Below, one piece after another: positions 42,456 to 51,567 of a DNA stretch of 64,000 nucleotides; position 1 is the first letter of the stretch, and each line of letters begins with the position of its first letter. The position numbers were made by a program, and so were the translations under genes. Source of the DNA: Nitrosopumilus oxyclinae. Lineage in GTDB: Archaea; Thermoproteota; Nitrososphaeria; Nitrososphaerales; Nitrosopumilaceae. Location of the stretch: the NCBI RefSeq assembly GCF_013407165.1, contig NZ_CP026994.1, forward strand, positions 1,082,187 to 1,146,186, in the 5' to 3' direction. The notes under the pieces were generated by a model. That model saw only the letters and a list, made by a program, of their open reading frames with translations. It was not told where the DNA came from and did no database searches.

Positions 42456-42914
42456 TTACAGCAAGTCAGATTTTTGTAAATTATCCATTGTATCAGAAAG
42501 TTCTTCAAGTAGGGCCTTATTTTCAAGAGGCGTTGGTTTTGAGAATTTTTTCTGAAACGCTATAGTAAGCATGTCTTGATCAGTGTGAGATATTCTTACA
42601 GAATGCCAATCATAATTCATTTCAGACAAAAATAATTTCCATTTTTGTAAATGCTCATTGACACGATTTACTTGAGATTCTACATTAGTTATTGTAGTAT
42701 CCAAATCAGTGTCAAACAATCTAAATTTGACAAGAGGAACCATAATTATACCTCCTAAAATCTTATCATGATTTTTTAACATGGAAGCAACGATTTCTTC
42801 AGAATTTGCTTTTGGAAATATATCCCCATAATCAGGATCAAAATATCCCGCAATGAGTTTTTTAGAATCATATATTCTAAAATAACCTTCATCGGATTCT
42901 AATTTCCACAACAT
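42456..42914 (-). CDS. Hypothetical protein
   Basis: 152 aa, soluble. N-terminal beta segment (WKLESDEGYFRIYDSKKLIAG), a middle strand (KILGGIIMVPLVKFRLFD) and C-terminal helices (ITNVESQVNRVNEHLQKWKLF, ALLEELSDTMDNLQ). No recognised family. Convergent with the membrane-anchored gene before it. Confidence 0.7.
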   Translation of the reverse strand: MLWKLESDEGYFRIYDSKKLIAGYFDPDYGDIFPKANSEEIVASMLKNHDKILGGIIMVPLVKFRLFDTDLDTTITNVESQVNRVNEHLQKWKLFLSEMNYDWHSVRISHTDQDMLTIAFQKKFSKPTPLENKALLEELSDTMDNLQKSDLL

Positions 42915-42989
42915 CTTGTAAAGAGTTCATGAATAAATAAACGATTAATCAAAGACAATTAAATAAACTAGGAAATAAATAAAATAGCA

Positions 42990-43331
42990 ATGGTAATTTC
43001 CAAAGAAAATAAAGATTTCATAGATAGTTTAATTGATTATTACATTAGTGAATCAGAATCATATAAACAGATAGCAGAGAATTTTATTCCCGAAATAGAA
43101 TCAATTCCAGATACAGCATTTGGAATTATTACAGGATGTGTGTATTCTGGATTTTTGCAGGCATATCAGAATCAACAGGAAACTCCAAGCTTAGAGGACA
43201 TGAGGGAATTCAATCAAATAATAAAAGATAGAGCAGCACAAATCAAGAAATCAATCATTGACCCTCCAAAGGTAGAATCAACATCTAATGAAGCAAAAAT
43301 CACGCCTGAAGATACAGATTCTGAAGATTAA
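42990..43331 (+). CDS. Hypothetical helical protein
   Basis: 113 aa, helical (DFIDSLIDYYISESESYKQI, then FGIITGCVYSGFLQAYQNQ) with a disordered acidic tail (SNEAKITPEDTDSED). No family recognised. Its own AT-rich promoter lies in the 75-bp gap shared with the divergent gene. A strong hairpin follows 10 nt after the stop. Confidence 0.7.
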   Translation: MVISKENKDFIDSLIDYYISESESYKQIAENFIPEIESIPDTAFGIITGCVYSGFLQAYQNQQETPSLEDMREFNQIIKDRAAQIKKSIIDPPKVESTSNEAKITPEDTDSED

Positions 43332-43341
43332 TCATAATGAA

Positions 43342-43367
43342 AAAGAATGCCCAAGTGGGCATTCTTT
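43342..43367 (+). terminator. Perfect 11-bp hairpin after the 42990 gene
   Basis: AAAGAATGCCC (43342-43352) and GGGCATTCTTT (43357-43367) enclose the loop AAGT. The position 10 nt after a stop and the T-rich 3' arm suit a terminator or RNA stabiliser. The stretch from here to 43524 holds no clear gene. A second inverted pair, TATCGCA/TGCGATA, lies around 43394-43430, so a small structured RNA is also possible. Confidence 0.5.
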
Positions 43368-43524
43368 ATGACTCCTGTTGGACTGGTTGTACTATCGCAG
43401 ATGTATGAATACCATTAGTATGCGATATCAAATATTAGCAAATTTCTATTAAAACACTTACGTAGAAATCATCAGTAAGCAGATTCTTTAAAAAATCAGC
43501 ATAGTTTAATTCCAACTATCATAA

Positions 43525-43626
43525 ATGAAATCCATGAACGTTGATGGAAGTAAGATAATTTTTTTCATGGGAGTTGCTGCTGCCGTAGTGACTGCAGGTG
43601 TAGTATTGTACTTTGCAATTCGGTAA
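43525..43626 (+). CDS. Single-span membrane micro-protein (33 aa)
   Basis: Nearly the whole chain is one membrane helix (KIIFFMGVAAAVVTAGVVLYF) with a short polar N terminus and a terminal Arg. An AT-rich TATA region lies about 20-40 nt upstream, and the next gene starts 31 nt after the stop. It could assemble with a larger membrane complex; partner unknown. Confidence 0.62.
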   Translation: MKSMNVDGSKIIFFMGVAAAVVTAGVVLYFAIR

Positions 43627-43657
43627 AGATAAATCATCAAAGAAATAAAGTGTTGTA

Positions 43658-43978
43658 ATGTCAGCTACAAATGAATTCAAAATTACACAAATAGTAGACA
43701 ATGGTCAAATGATTCAATTAACTTTGATTGAAAACATTACAACAGAGCCTATTTCACAGCAACAAATGATCATGGAAAATGTTGCAAAAAATTTAGATTC
43801 AGAAACTAAAGAACAAGTCATGCCATTATTAGAAGCAATTCTACAAGCACAACCTAAAGTAAATATCAAATCATATCAACAAACTCAGATGACAATAGCA
43901 ATGCCAAGATCAAGATATGACAGTATGGGAAGGCCTCAAGTTGGGAATATCATTGCTACAGATTTGAAGAAAATCTAA
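43658..43978 (+). CDS. Hypothetical protein
   Basis: 106 aa. Beta strands at the start ([20 protein letters not shown]) lead into a helix ([21 protein letters not shown]) and C-terminal strands with [16 protein letters not shown]. No signal or membrane segment and no recognised family. The stop overlaps the convergent DUF255 gene by 4 nt. Confidence 0.72.
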   Translation: MSATNEFKITQIVDNGQMIQLTLIENITTEPISQQQMIMENVAKNLDSETKEQVMPLLEAILQAQPKVNIKSYQQTQMTIAMPRSRYDSMGRPQVGNIIATDLKKI

Positions 43979-46002
43979 AGATTTGAATTTATTTCTTCAA
44001 GAGTATGTAGAGGTAAGGAGCAAGTGAAATCCTTACAAACATAAACACTAGTTTTATCTCCAAATAATTTACCTGCAAAAAATGGATATTTTGCAAGAGA
44101 ATCCAGTTGAGCAGAATTTTGAATGGTAATCAAAATTGAATTGGGCAAATAATCTAAATGAAGAGATTTTCGTATTTCAGAATTTTCAGTGTTAATCAAA
44201 GTAATTTCTACAGGTTTTTGAATATACATTGAAATTGTATTTAGTAGATATCCAAATCCAAATGGGTTTTCAGCCGCAATTTGTGCCTGAGATTCCATTA
44301 TTTTAGTAGTGATTTCAAGAAATGTTTTTTCTTGAGATAGATGGTATAATCTAAGCATGATAAAGGCAGATACAGAATTTCCAGAAGGTAGTGATAAATC
44401 ATAATTACTCTTGGGGCGGATAATCAATTTTTCATGATCATCAGAAGTCATAAAGAAACTATTATTTTCTGAATCCCAGAAATGGTTCACTAAATGATGT
44501 CCTAATTTTATAGATAATTTTAGATATTTTTCATCAGGTTCAATTTCAAAGACATCCAGTAATGCATTTACAAAATAAGAATAATCTTCCAAATAACCAT
44601 CAATTTTTGCAACTCCATTTTTGTAAGTCCGTAATAATTTCTCATCTATCAAAAGTTTTTGCTCTATGAAAGAAATGCAGTTCTTTGCAGCATCAAGATA
44701 TCTTTGATCTCCAGTTACTCGATAGCCTTTTGCAAATGCTGTTATCATTAATGAATTCCATGAAACCAATACTTTGTCATCTAATCCAGGGGGAACTCTA
44801 GCTGAACGTACTTTGAGTAATTTTTCTGAGCAAGATTTTAAAACTTCTCTAACCTCAGATTCTGATTTTCCAAAGTTGAAAGCAACTGTGGATATGTTAA
44901 GATTATTACATAAAATATTATTTCCCTCCCAATTTCCTCCATCAGTTACGTCATAGTATAAACAAAATAGATCTGCATCACTTCCTAGGATTTCTTTAAT
45001 TTCACTTTTTTTCCACACATAGAATTTCCCCTCTATACCTTCAGAGTCTGCATCATATGCAGAATAAAATCCACCTTCAGGGGAAGTCATATCACGTAAA
45101 ACAAAATCAAGTGTTTTTTTCAAAACATCAAGATAAAAAGGATCTTTAGTTATCTGATATGCTTCAGCATAGTTTACAGGGATTAGTGCATTGTCATAAA
45201 GCATTTTTTCAAAATGAGGAACCAACCATTTTGCATCAGTAGAATATCTGGAAAAACCACCTCCTATTTGATCAAAGATGCCCCCATTTGCCATTTTTTT
45301 GAGAGTTTTGAGCGCAAATTCATTGAATTTTCCCAATCCAGATAGTTTTGCATACCTAAACAAAAATGACACATTTGCAGCATTTGGAAATTTTGGTGCA
45401 GAACCAAATCCACCATAAGTTGCATCTCCTAATTGAAACAAGTTCATAGCTGCCTCATCAAGAATTGCTCTCTCTAATTTTGAAGGAGTTTGAATTGTTT
45501 CAGTTTTTTGTAATGCACCAATAAACTTCTCAGCGGATTTTTCGATATCTTTTGGTTTTTCTGTCCATGCTTGTGAGAGTTGTCTACAAATGCTGCCAAA
45601 TCCAGGACGTCCGTATGAATCCAAAACAGGAAAATAAGTTCCAATATAGAACGGTTTTTGATCAGGAGTAAGGAAAATGCTCAACGGCCAACCACCCTGG
45701 CCAGTAGCTATTTGGCAAACTTTTTGATAAATATCATCAATGTCAGGTCTCTCTTCTCTGTCGACTTTTATGTTAATGAAATGCTCGTTCATAAATTCAG
45801 CCACGTCTTCATTTTCAAAAGATTCATGAGCCATAACATGGCACCAATGGCAAGCGCTGTATCCAATGCTTAAGAAAATAGGTTTGTTTTCATCTTTTGC
45901 TTTTTTTAAGGACTCATTATTCCAGCCATACCAGTTAACAGGGTTATGTGCATGTTGAAGTAAGTAGGGACTACTTTCATGAATGAGATTATTTTCTACC
46001 AC
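43975..46002 (-). CDS. DUF255 thioredoxin-fold/glycosidase-like protein (YyaL/SPATA20 family)
   Basis: 675 aa. N-terminal thioredoxin-like domain with [20 protein letters not shown], then [20 protein letters not shown] (CHWC active site) and [12 protein letters not shown]. The long C-terminal region is an alpha/alpha barrel like six-hairpin glycosidases ([32 protein letters not shown]). The family is widespread but its reaction is not established. Full length, single gene. Confidence 0.93.
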   Translation of the reverse strand: MVENNLIHESSPYLLQHAHNPVNWYGWNNESLKKAKDENKPIFLSIGYSACHWCHVMAHESFENEDVAEFMNEHFINIKVDREERPDIDDIYQKVCQIATGQGGWPLSIFLTPDQKPFYIGTYFPVLDSYGRPGFGSICRQLSQAWTEKPKDIEKSAEKFIGALQKTETIQTPSKLERAILDEAAMNLFQLGDATYGGFGSAPKFPNAANVSFLFRYAKLSGLGKFNEFALKTLKKMANGGIFDQIGGGFSRYSTDAKWLVPHFEKMLYDNALIPVNYAEAYQITKDPFYLDVLKKTLDFVLRDMTSPEGGFYSAYDADSEGIEGKFYVWKKSEIKEILGSDADLFCLYYDVTDGGNWEGNNILCNNLNISTVAFNFGKSESEVREVLKSCSEKLLKVRSARVPPGLDDKVLVSWNSLMITAFAKGYRVTGDQRYLDAAKNCISFIEQKLLIDEKLLRTYKNGVAKIDGYLEDYSYFVNALLDVFEIEPDEKYLKLSIKLGHHLVNHFWDSENNSFFMTSDDHEKLIIRPKSNYDLSLPSGNSVSAFIMLRLYHLSQEKTFLEITTKIMESQAQIAAENPFGFGYLLNTISMYIQKPVEITLINTENSEIRKSLHLDYLPNSILITIQNSAQLDSLAKYPFFAGKLFGDKTSVYVCKDFTCSLPLHTLEEINSNL

Positions 46003-46047
46003 AATTCATCAACACTGCTTGAATATTTGTACCTAGTTGACATTATG

Positions 46048-46281
46048 TTAATTCCAGATTCCTTTTCCTTCAGTTAATTCATAAATTCTAACGTTAATTC
46101 TTGCTAGCAATTTGACTTTTGATTTATGTGCTTTTTTATCATGACTGTAATCTTTTTTTTCAACTAGTTCTTGTAATCTTTTTAATTGCTCAAGAGTCAG
46201 TTTTTTGAATTCATGTTTAGAACTTGTGATAAGTTGTAATAATTTAACTCTCTCACGGTCTTCATCAGTAATTTCAGCCAT
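46048..46281 (-). CDS. Small basic helical hypothetical protein
   Basis: 77 aa, two or three helices (DEDRERVKLLQLITSSKHEF, LTLEQLKRLQELVEKKDYS, KVKLLARINVRIYELTE), rich in Lys/Arg and Glu. It might bind nucleic acid; no family recognised. It lies 46 bp after the start of the DUF255 gene on the same strand, so it is upstream in a possible operon. Confidence 0.7.
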   Translation of the reverse strand: MAEITDEDRERVKLLQLITSSKHEFKKLTLEQLKRLQELVEKKDYSHDKKAHKSKVKLLARINVRIYELTEGKGIWN

Positions 46282-46472
46282 AGGTATAATTTTTTAATTT
46301 TGCAAATAAATCTTAGCGTAAAAGCAAGATTGGCCTATTACTTAGGATAGACCAACCTCTGACCATTGGATTTATCAGATTGATGATAATTTCAACACCC
46401 ATTGGGTATTCAATTTAGAAGAATAATCCCATAACAATCTAAGAATAATTTGAACATGCTGAAATACAGCGA
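46282..46472. other. Non-coding gap with imperfect hairpins
   Basis: 190 bp without a credible frame. Two imperfect inverted repeats are visible: TTGGCCTAT with ATAGACCAA (about 46333-46358) and TTCAACACCC with GGGTATTCAA (about 46400-46422). They may belong to the end of the zinc-ribbon transcript at 46473 or to the promoter of the 46048 gene. No RNA family recognised. Confidence 0.35.
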
Positions 46473-46598
46473 TTAAGAATATTCTCTTTTTCTACGATAT
46501 GCACCACATTTAGTGCATGGTTTTTTCTTTTGACCTTGAATTGTTAATTCCAAAGGAGTACCACAATCCAAACATGATTCACTGATACTTTCAGACAT
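46473..46598 (-). CDS. Zinc-ribbon micro-protein (41 aa)
   Basis: A four-Cys ribbon: CLDCG (C9, C12) and CTKCG (C28, C31), followed by a basic tail (AYRRKREYS). This layout is typical of small archaeal zinc ribbons that join ribosomes or RNA polymerase, but the partner cannot be named. Divergent from the MDR dehydrogenase. Confidence 0.82.
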   Translation of the reverse strand: MSESISESCLDCGTPLELTIQGQKKKPCTKCGAYRRKREYS

Positions 46599-46721
46599 GA
46601 ACTCTCAGATACTGTGAGCACTTAAGCTTATAGATCATGAACTAGATTTTTGGAATTGGCTACATGTATTGTAAGAATAAAAATTACGAATGTTAAAATT
46701 TCGTAATAGAATATCAAATTT

Positions 46722-47756
46722 ATGGAAAAAATGCGCGCAATGGTACTTTCAGAATGTGCTAAAATTGAAACAAATCCCTTGAAACTTACACAAATTGATA
46801 AACATCAAATTAAAAGATCAAATGAAATTTTATTAAAAATTGAGGCCTGTGGGGTTTGTCATTCACAACTTCATGGAATTGAGGGAGACTGGAAAGATAT
46901 CGGCATTCCACCAACACTTCCAACAGTTCCGGGTCACGAAGTGGTTGGAAAAGTGGTTCAGATCGGAGATAAAGTTACTAAATTTAAAATTGGAGACAGA
47001 GCAGGGATAACTCCTCTTTTAGAAGCATGTAAAGAATGTCAATATTGTAAAGAAGGAAAAGAGTACCTTTGTGAATCATCAATTATCACAGGAGAGTCTT
47101 TCAAAGGAGGTTACACAGAATACATTACAGTTGTAGAAGACTATGCAACCAAAGTACCAGACAATATGAGGGCAGAGTATGCTGCACCGTTATTTTGTGC
47201 AGGCATTACAGCATACAAAGCAGTAAAGGCCGCAGAACCAAAACTAAATAAAAAAATTGGAATTTTTGGAATCGGAGGAGTAGGACACATGGCAATTCAG
47301 TTTGCCAAAGTAGAAAATTGTAAAGTTATTGCATTTTCAAGATCACAGAAACATCTTGATGTTGCTAAAAGATTAGGGGCATCAGATGCAATGGTGTTTT
47401 CTGAAAAGCAAGAAAAGTTTCTAGACACATTAAAAGAAAAACATGGTACACTAGATGCTGCCATAGTGTTTGCCCCAGCAGATATAGTCACAGATACTGC
47501 AATAAAATCAGTAAAGAAGGGAGGATTAATTGTGATTGCAACTGTTGGTGAGAATCCATCATTTATGCCATTTGAAGAGAAAACAATCCGTGGAACTTTG
47601 ATTGGTTCTACAAAAGATATGGAGCAAGTAATCAAGATATGCGATGAAGAGAATCTTGAAGTGATTACTCAGATTTTTCCATTAGAGCAAGCAAATCAAG
47701 CACTCAAAAAATTAAAAGATTCTGAAATTGAAGCAAGAGCAGTTTTAATCCCTTAA
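46722..47756 (+). CDS. Zinc-dependent alcohol dehydrogenase (MDR family)
   Basis: 344 aa. The catalytic zinc site is CGVCHSQLHG plus GHEVVGKV; the structural zinc site is CKECQYCKEGKEYLC; the Rossmann loop is GIFGIGGVGHMAIQFAK. Close in pattern to NAD(P)-dependent alcohol dehydrogenases of archaea such as Sulfolobus. The substrate is unknown. Single gene; a second Met (codon 4) is an alternative start. Confidence 0.93.
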   Translation: MEKMRAMVLSECAKIETNPLKLTQIDKHQIKRSNEILLKIEACGVCHSQLHGIEGDWKDIGIPPTLPTVPGHEVVGKVVQIGDKVTKFKIGDRAGITPLLEACKECQYCKEGKEYLCESSIITGESFKGGYTEYITVVEDYATKVPDNMRAEYAAPLFCAGITAYKAVKAAEPKLNKKIGIFGIGGVGHMAIQFAKVENCKVIAFSRSQKHLDVAKRLGASDAMVFSEKQEKFLDTLKEKHGTLDAAIVFAPADIVTDTAIKSVKKGGLIVIATVGENPSFMPFEEKTIRGTLIGSTKDMEQVIKICDEENLEVITQIFPLEQANQALKKLKDSEIEARAVLIP

Positions 47757-47792
47757 TTCTTGGCTTAAATATTAGAAAAGAATGTTTGGGAT

Positions 47793-47945
47793 ATGAATTG
47801 TAAAAAATGTCACCACACAAATGAGGCACACAGTAAAAATGAAAATAGTAGTTCCCTTATGAAAGCAGGGAAATGTCAAATTCCAACATGTACATGTCAA
47901 CAATATTTAGATCCCATTCAAGAAATTGATGAGGATCTTTTGTAA
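47793..47945 (+). CDS. Cys/His-rich zinc-binding micro-protein (50 aa)
   Basis: CKKCHHTNEAH at the start and CQIPTCTCQQYL later give C3, C6, H7/H8, H13, C28, C33 and C35 as possible ligands. The C-x4-C-x-C ending resembles the C-terminal half of the protein at 8447-8683 (CLVDNCGCNEF), suggesting one small family spread over the genome. It ends in an acidic tail. It follows the dehydrogenase by 36 bp. Confidence 0.75.
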   Translation: MNCKKCHHTNEAHSKNENSSSLMKAGKCQIPTCTCQQYLDPIQEIDEDLL

Positions 47946-47977
47946 CGATTCATATATCAAAATAATTTCATAAAATC

Positions 47978-48217
47978 ATGGACAAACACAAACCATCAGA
48001 TGAAATGATTAAAGATTTAGATAATTTATTATCAAAATTAAACGCCATGGAAATTGTTGCATCTGATGATTTCCAAAAAAACTCTATCAAAGTTCAAAGG
48101 GCTTTGGTTGAAGGACAAATGCATTCAATAAATGAATTTCAACATTTGAAAAAAGCTATTGATTTGTTAACTTTGCAGTTATTTGATGTTCAAAATAAAA
48201 TTAACAATTCATCCTAG
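47978..48217 (+). CDS. Small helical hypothetical protein
   Basis: 79 aa, a helical pattern throughout (EMIKDLDNLLSKLNAMEIV, EGQMHSINEFQHLKKAIDLL), probably a coiled-coil hairpin. No family recognised. It follows the Cys-rich micro-gene by 32 bp, with its 3' end overlapping the convergent gene by 17 nt. Confidence 0.7.
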   Translation: MDKHKPSDEMIKDLDNLLSKLNAMEIVASDDFQKNSIKVQRALVEGQMHSINEFQHLKKAIDLLTLQLFDVQNKINNSS

Positions 48218-48701
48218 TATCACTCAATCCACAACCTGTACATCTAAAAAGCGTAGATTTTTGGAGTAGTTTTTCTGGCTTCATTTCAGCACCACAACAG
48301 AGACAGACAATTTTTTCAGATTTTGTATTTACATCTTCAGATTTTCGTACTATGTAATCAGGTTTTGATTTTGGCATATCTGCAGAATTGCATAGTGGTT
48401 TGTAATGGGCAATTATCTTTTGAAATATAATTTTTCTACGTTCAGAATCAGATTCAAAGAGAGGCAAGATTGCCAAATATAGTGATTTTTCAGAGCCTGA
48501 ATGATCAACCCAGCATTTGTATTGAGAATGTTGGAGAAAAAACGACTTGTCTTCTGTCTTTTCACAATCACCAACATATACAATATTGAATTTGTCTTTA
48601 TCCCTAGAAAGAATTAGGTAAACCAATTTCTCCATCGGAGGCCCCCATTCTTCAAGAGGAATAGGTCCAAGAAATTCGTATTGTAAGATTTGAATGCTCA
48701 A
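48201..48701 (-). CDS. Hypothetical protein with C-terminal zinc ribbon
   Basis: 166 aa. N-terminal alpha/beta region (LVYLILSRDKDKFNIVYVGDC, then KCWVDHSGSEKSLYLAILPL) and a C-terminal ribbon CLCCGAEMKPEKLLQKS followed by FRCTGCGLSD. The fold of the first part is reminiscent of small GIY-YIG or restriction-like domains (YVGDCE), but catalytic residues are not clear, so no activity is assigned. Convergent overlap of 17 nt at the 3' end. Confidence 0.74.
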   Translation of the reverse strand: MSIQILQYEFLGPIPLEEWGPPMEKLVYLILSRDKDKFNIVYVGDCEKTEDKSFFLQHSQYKCWVDHSGSEKSLYLAILPLFESDSERRKIIFQKIIAHYKPLCNSADMPKSKPDYIVRKSEDVNTKSEKIVCLCCGAEMKPEKLLQKSTLFRCTGCGLSDTRMNC

Positions 48702-48821
48702 TGAAGATATTTTTGAGTACTTTCTTTTCAGCTTTTCCCAAAAAAATCCCTAATACCAATAATTTGATCGCAAAATCTCAGCTTGAAAAGATTAAATTCA
48801 AGAGTTATGGATTCACCGTAA

Positions 48822-49076
48822 ATGAAAGACCCTCACAATTATGCTAAAGTGGGATATTCTATGATTGTGGTATCTGCTAGTTTAGCAGCAATAGCCATCA
48901 TAGGTCTATTTATCGCAGATGATGTACTGTTAGCAGATAATTGGGCAAGAGACCATACGGCTCATTTTAACGAATGTAAAGCAAATGATTTTGTGGCAGA
49001 GGATTGTGTAAAATATAGAGAGAGAATCAACAATGAAGCATCAGGAATTTATGTAGACCCAGCAAAGTGGAAGTAA
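48822..49076 (+). CDS. Small single-span membrane protein
   Basis: 84 aa. One membrane span (MIVVSASLAAIAIIGLFIA, 14-32) and an outside region with two Cys (ECKANDFVAEDC) that could form a disulfide, ending near a YVDPAKWK motif. No family recognised. Convergent with the following membrane gene (1 bp between stops). Confidence 0.72.
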   Translation: MKDPHNYAKVGYSMIVVSASLAAIAIIGLFIADDVLLADNWARDHTAHFNECKANDFVAEDCVKYRERINNEASGIYVDPAKWK

Positions 49077-49077
49077 T

Positions 49078-49767
49078 CTAATATCCATTTGTAAAATCTT
49101 CTAGCATATTTTGATTTTTAGTAAGACGATTCATAGCAAAAAATGCACCTCCTACAATTCCGGCTTGATAAAATGTATACAAGAAAACACCAGATGACGT
49201 AGGATCAGATTTTGTAAAACTCAATACAAGCATTGTAAAAAACACAAATGTTCCAACAAATGTAACTATTCTATTTACAATTCCAGTATTCATTCCAACG
49301 ATTCTTTTGGTAGCTGCTGCCATCAAACCAATACTTGTGATTATTAGAAAAGTAGCTCCACCGTTTGCAGTAATGAAATTATTTATCCAAGGTAACAATC
49401 CATCATCCAATATTTCCATATCAGGCATTATACTACCGCCATTAATTGCAAAATTCACAGAACTGAACATCCCACCAATTACAAAAAAGAACAAGAATAG
49501 TTTTACAATTGATCTTTTGATTGGACTGCGAATCTCTGAAGGTTTTACCGCCCTTTCAGTGATTCTTATCCCATAAAGGAACCCTACAGCCATAGCAGGG
49601 AAAAACATGATGTTGATAAGAATTGGAGATTCTTTGTTAATTGTCTCAATTTGCGGGTGAAAAATTAGAAACAACAGAATGGCAAGAGATGCTGAGGATA
49701 CAAATAGAATTAGCCCCATATGACTACGCACGCTTGACTCTTGTTGATAATCATCCCAATTAGACAC
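49078..49767 (-). CDS. Multi-pass membrane protein
   Basis: 229 aa with about six spans (LILFVSSASLAILLFLIF, ILINIMFFPAMAVGFLYGI, SIVKLFLFFFVIGGMFSSV, ATFLIITSIGLMAAAT, IVTFVGTFVFFTMLVL, FLYTFYQAGIVGGAFFAM). Similar length, topology and last-span pattern to the protein at 35913. No transport or enzyme motif recognised. Confidence 0.75.
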   Translation of the reverse strand: MSNWDDYQQESSVRSHMGLILFVSSASLAILLFLIFHPQIETINKESPILINIMFFPAMAVGFLYGIRITERAVKPSEIRSPIKRSIVKLFLFFFVIGGMFSSVNFAINGGSIMPDMEILDDGLLPWINNFITANGGATFLIITSIGLMAAATKRIVGMNTGIVNRIVTFVGTFVFFTMLVLSFTKSDPTSSGVFLYTFYQAGIVGGAFFAMNRLTKNQNMLEDFTNGY

Positions 49768-49870
49768 ATTACATGCTCAAAAGAAAATAATTAAAAACCA
49801 AATCGGAAAATCATTTGCTCAAATAATCAATTCTCTTTACCCTTTTTTAGTAGAATCAAGAAAAAAAGTC

Positions 49871-50074
49871 ATGAAAGGCGGAAAAACTCTCATAATAATT
49901 GGAATTATAATTGGAATATTTGGTTTGATTTTTCATCTCCAAGGTCAATCTATAGTCGGGCCAGAAACATCTTTCATGTATGCAAACCCAGAATGGACAA
50001 GTTATGGTTTGCAGATAATTATTGTCGGAATATTAATTTCAGGTATTGGATTTACAATTCTCAAAAAAAATTAA
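49871..50074 (+). CDS. Small two-span membrane protein
   Basis: 67 aa with two hydrophobic segments (LIIIGIIIGIFGLIFHL and IIIVGILISGIGFTIL) separated by a polar loop (VGPETSFMYANPEWTSYG). No family recognised. Convergent with the RAM-domain gene, overlapping by 4 nt. Confidence 0.72.
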   Translation: MKGGKTLIIIGIIIGIFGLIFHLQGQSIVGPETSFMYANPEWTSYGLQIIIVGILISGIGFTILKKN

Positions 50075-50301
50075 GTTGTTACACGAAGAGTAATTGTACT
50101 TCGAATGTTTGGCAATTTTCTAATTTTAGATGTAATTATTTCGTTAATTTGAGAAGCAGAATCAGTTACAAATTCTGCCACAACATCATAACTCCCATAA
50201 GTAATTAGACAACTTTTCACTTCGGGAATTTTTTTTAATTGTGAATACAATGATTGCTCTTCTCCGATCTCACAACTAATCAGCATGTATGCTCTTTCCA
50301 T
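50071..50301 (-). CDS. Stand-alone RAM (Lrp/AsnC ligand-binding) domain protein
   Basis: 76 aa: AYMLISCEIGEEQSLYSQL, then SCLITYGSYDVVAEFV and IRSTITLRVTT. The same fold as the protein at 41201, with the conserved G-YDV-AE turn. It lacks any DNA-binding domain. It may modulate a full-length Lrp regulator elsewhere in the genome (inference). Confidence 0.88.
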   Translation of the reverse strand: MERAYMLISCEIGEEQSLYSQLKKIPEVKSCLITYGSYDVVAEFVTDSASQINEIITSKIRKLPNIRSTITLRVTT

Positions 50302-50370
50302 CTAAATCATATTTTCTTAAAAAAACACCAACTTAAAGACATCTAAGAAATTATTCTTTCAAAACAGATC

Positions 50371-51567
50371 TCAAAATCCAGCAATCATTGGATCTTGAGG
50401 TTTCATTATCTCTCTTAACAAAATTGTTGCAAAAGATCCTCTAGATAATGAAAATTCTACTACATCACCATGTGCAGAATAATCTGAACATTGTATCGCA
50501 GCTTGTCTAAACCCACCCTCACTACTTGCTTCTTGCATCTCTTTAATGAAGAAATCTTTGGGAGAAATTTCTTCTTGTTGTAGAACTTTGGAAATTTGAA
50601 AATCAAATCGTGTTTTTTTATAATATGAATAACCAACAAATGGTAACGCTAAATTTTGATCCATTCCTTTAACATATTTTCCAATAATACCATGATTATC
50701 AAAGCAAACATCTCCTGTTTGTGCTTCAAAGAGATCCTCACCTTCTAAAAATGCAGCACTCAAAGATTGATTGAAAATAAAAGACTGGTAAGCCTGAATG
50801 TAAAATCGTCTTAATGAGACAGGGATTGCCCTAATGGCACGAATTGGTTCTCCATGTTCAATCATTTCCTTTAGAACAATTCTTTCAATATCCATTTGAA
50901 TTGGAACCTGATCAAAATATTGCTGATAATTTGCCTTGTCAGATAATTTTTGACGGATTTCAGTATTTTCTTTAGAGTCATATGAAGAAGTAAAGGATAA
51001 AATCAAATCAACAGTTTTTACAAAATCTTGCTGTAAAATGGCCTTACCAATATGATGTGTGACTGGTCTTTTTGAGCCAAACCTCTGATATCCATAGAAA
51101 TTAAGAATTTTTTCATATTCTGTAAAAGATTCTAATTTATTTTGACAATCAGATATTTTCAATTTAAAATGATTACCAACCATATCCTTTTTTGATAGCG
51201 GTTTTTTTACAAAACCCAAGTGCTCTAGAGAATATTTGTCACTTGAGAAATTCTCTATTGGTTTTCCCTTATTTCCAGAGCAAACAAATTGCTCTGTAAC
51301 TGCGGATGCATCTTTTAATCCAAGGGATTTTAATCTAATTCCTTTTTGTCTAAAAATTCCAGATAGTGCATGATTGGTGTCAATTTTTTTCTTTTTTAAT
51401 TTATACACAGCATATCCATGTTCATCACCAATTGATTTTTTAGATTTCTCAGAAATTAATTCACTAACTTGGAAATCTTCAGGTTCAACTCTAATCTTAC
51501 CCCCAATGCCAGGAAATTTAGTACTGTAAACTAAAATCCCAATTTGAGAATCTAAGTCAGGTATCAC
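50371..51567 (-). CDS. truD: tRNA pseudouridine synthase D
   Basis: 398 aa. It makes pseudouridine 13 in tRNAs. The catalytic Asp is in GLKDASAVTEQ, and other TruD segments are FQVSELISE, NFYGYQRFGSKRP, and the C-terminal VEFSLSRGSFATILLREIMK. Full length. The ATG overlaps the stop of the upstream propeller gene by 4 nt, an unexpected pairing of an RNA-modifying enzyme with an exported protein. Confidence 0.94.
   Translation of the reverse strand: MIPDLDSQIGILVYSTKFPGIGGKIRVEPEDFQVSELISEKSKKSIGDEHGYAVYKLKKKKIDTNHALSGIFRQKGIRLKSLGLKDASAVTEQFVCSGNKGKPIENFSSDKYSLEHLGFVKKPLSKKDMVGNHFKLKISDCQNKLESFTEYEKILNFYGYQRFGSKRPVTHHIGKAILQQDFVKTVDLILSFTSSYDSKENTEIRQKLSDKANYQQYFDQVPIQMDIERIVLKEMIEHGEPIRAIRAIPVSLRRFYIQAYQSFIFNQSLSAAFLEGEDLFEAQTGDVCFDNHGIIGKYVKGMDQNLALPFVGYSYYKKTRFDFQISKVLQQEEISPKDFFIKEMQEASSEGGFRQAAIQCSDYSAHGDVVEFSLSRGSFATILLREIMKPQDPMIAGF

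Noticed and set aside
43337..43408. 23-codon frame with CWTGC beginning just after the 42990 gene
   Set aside because: It begins at the foot of the perfect hairpin and runs through it; no ribosome-binding site or conservation can be shown.
46360..46395. Possible C/D-box small RNA (CTGA and TGATGA elements)
   Set aside because: The boxes are in the wrong order and the C box lacks the leading purine; no terminal stem found.
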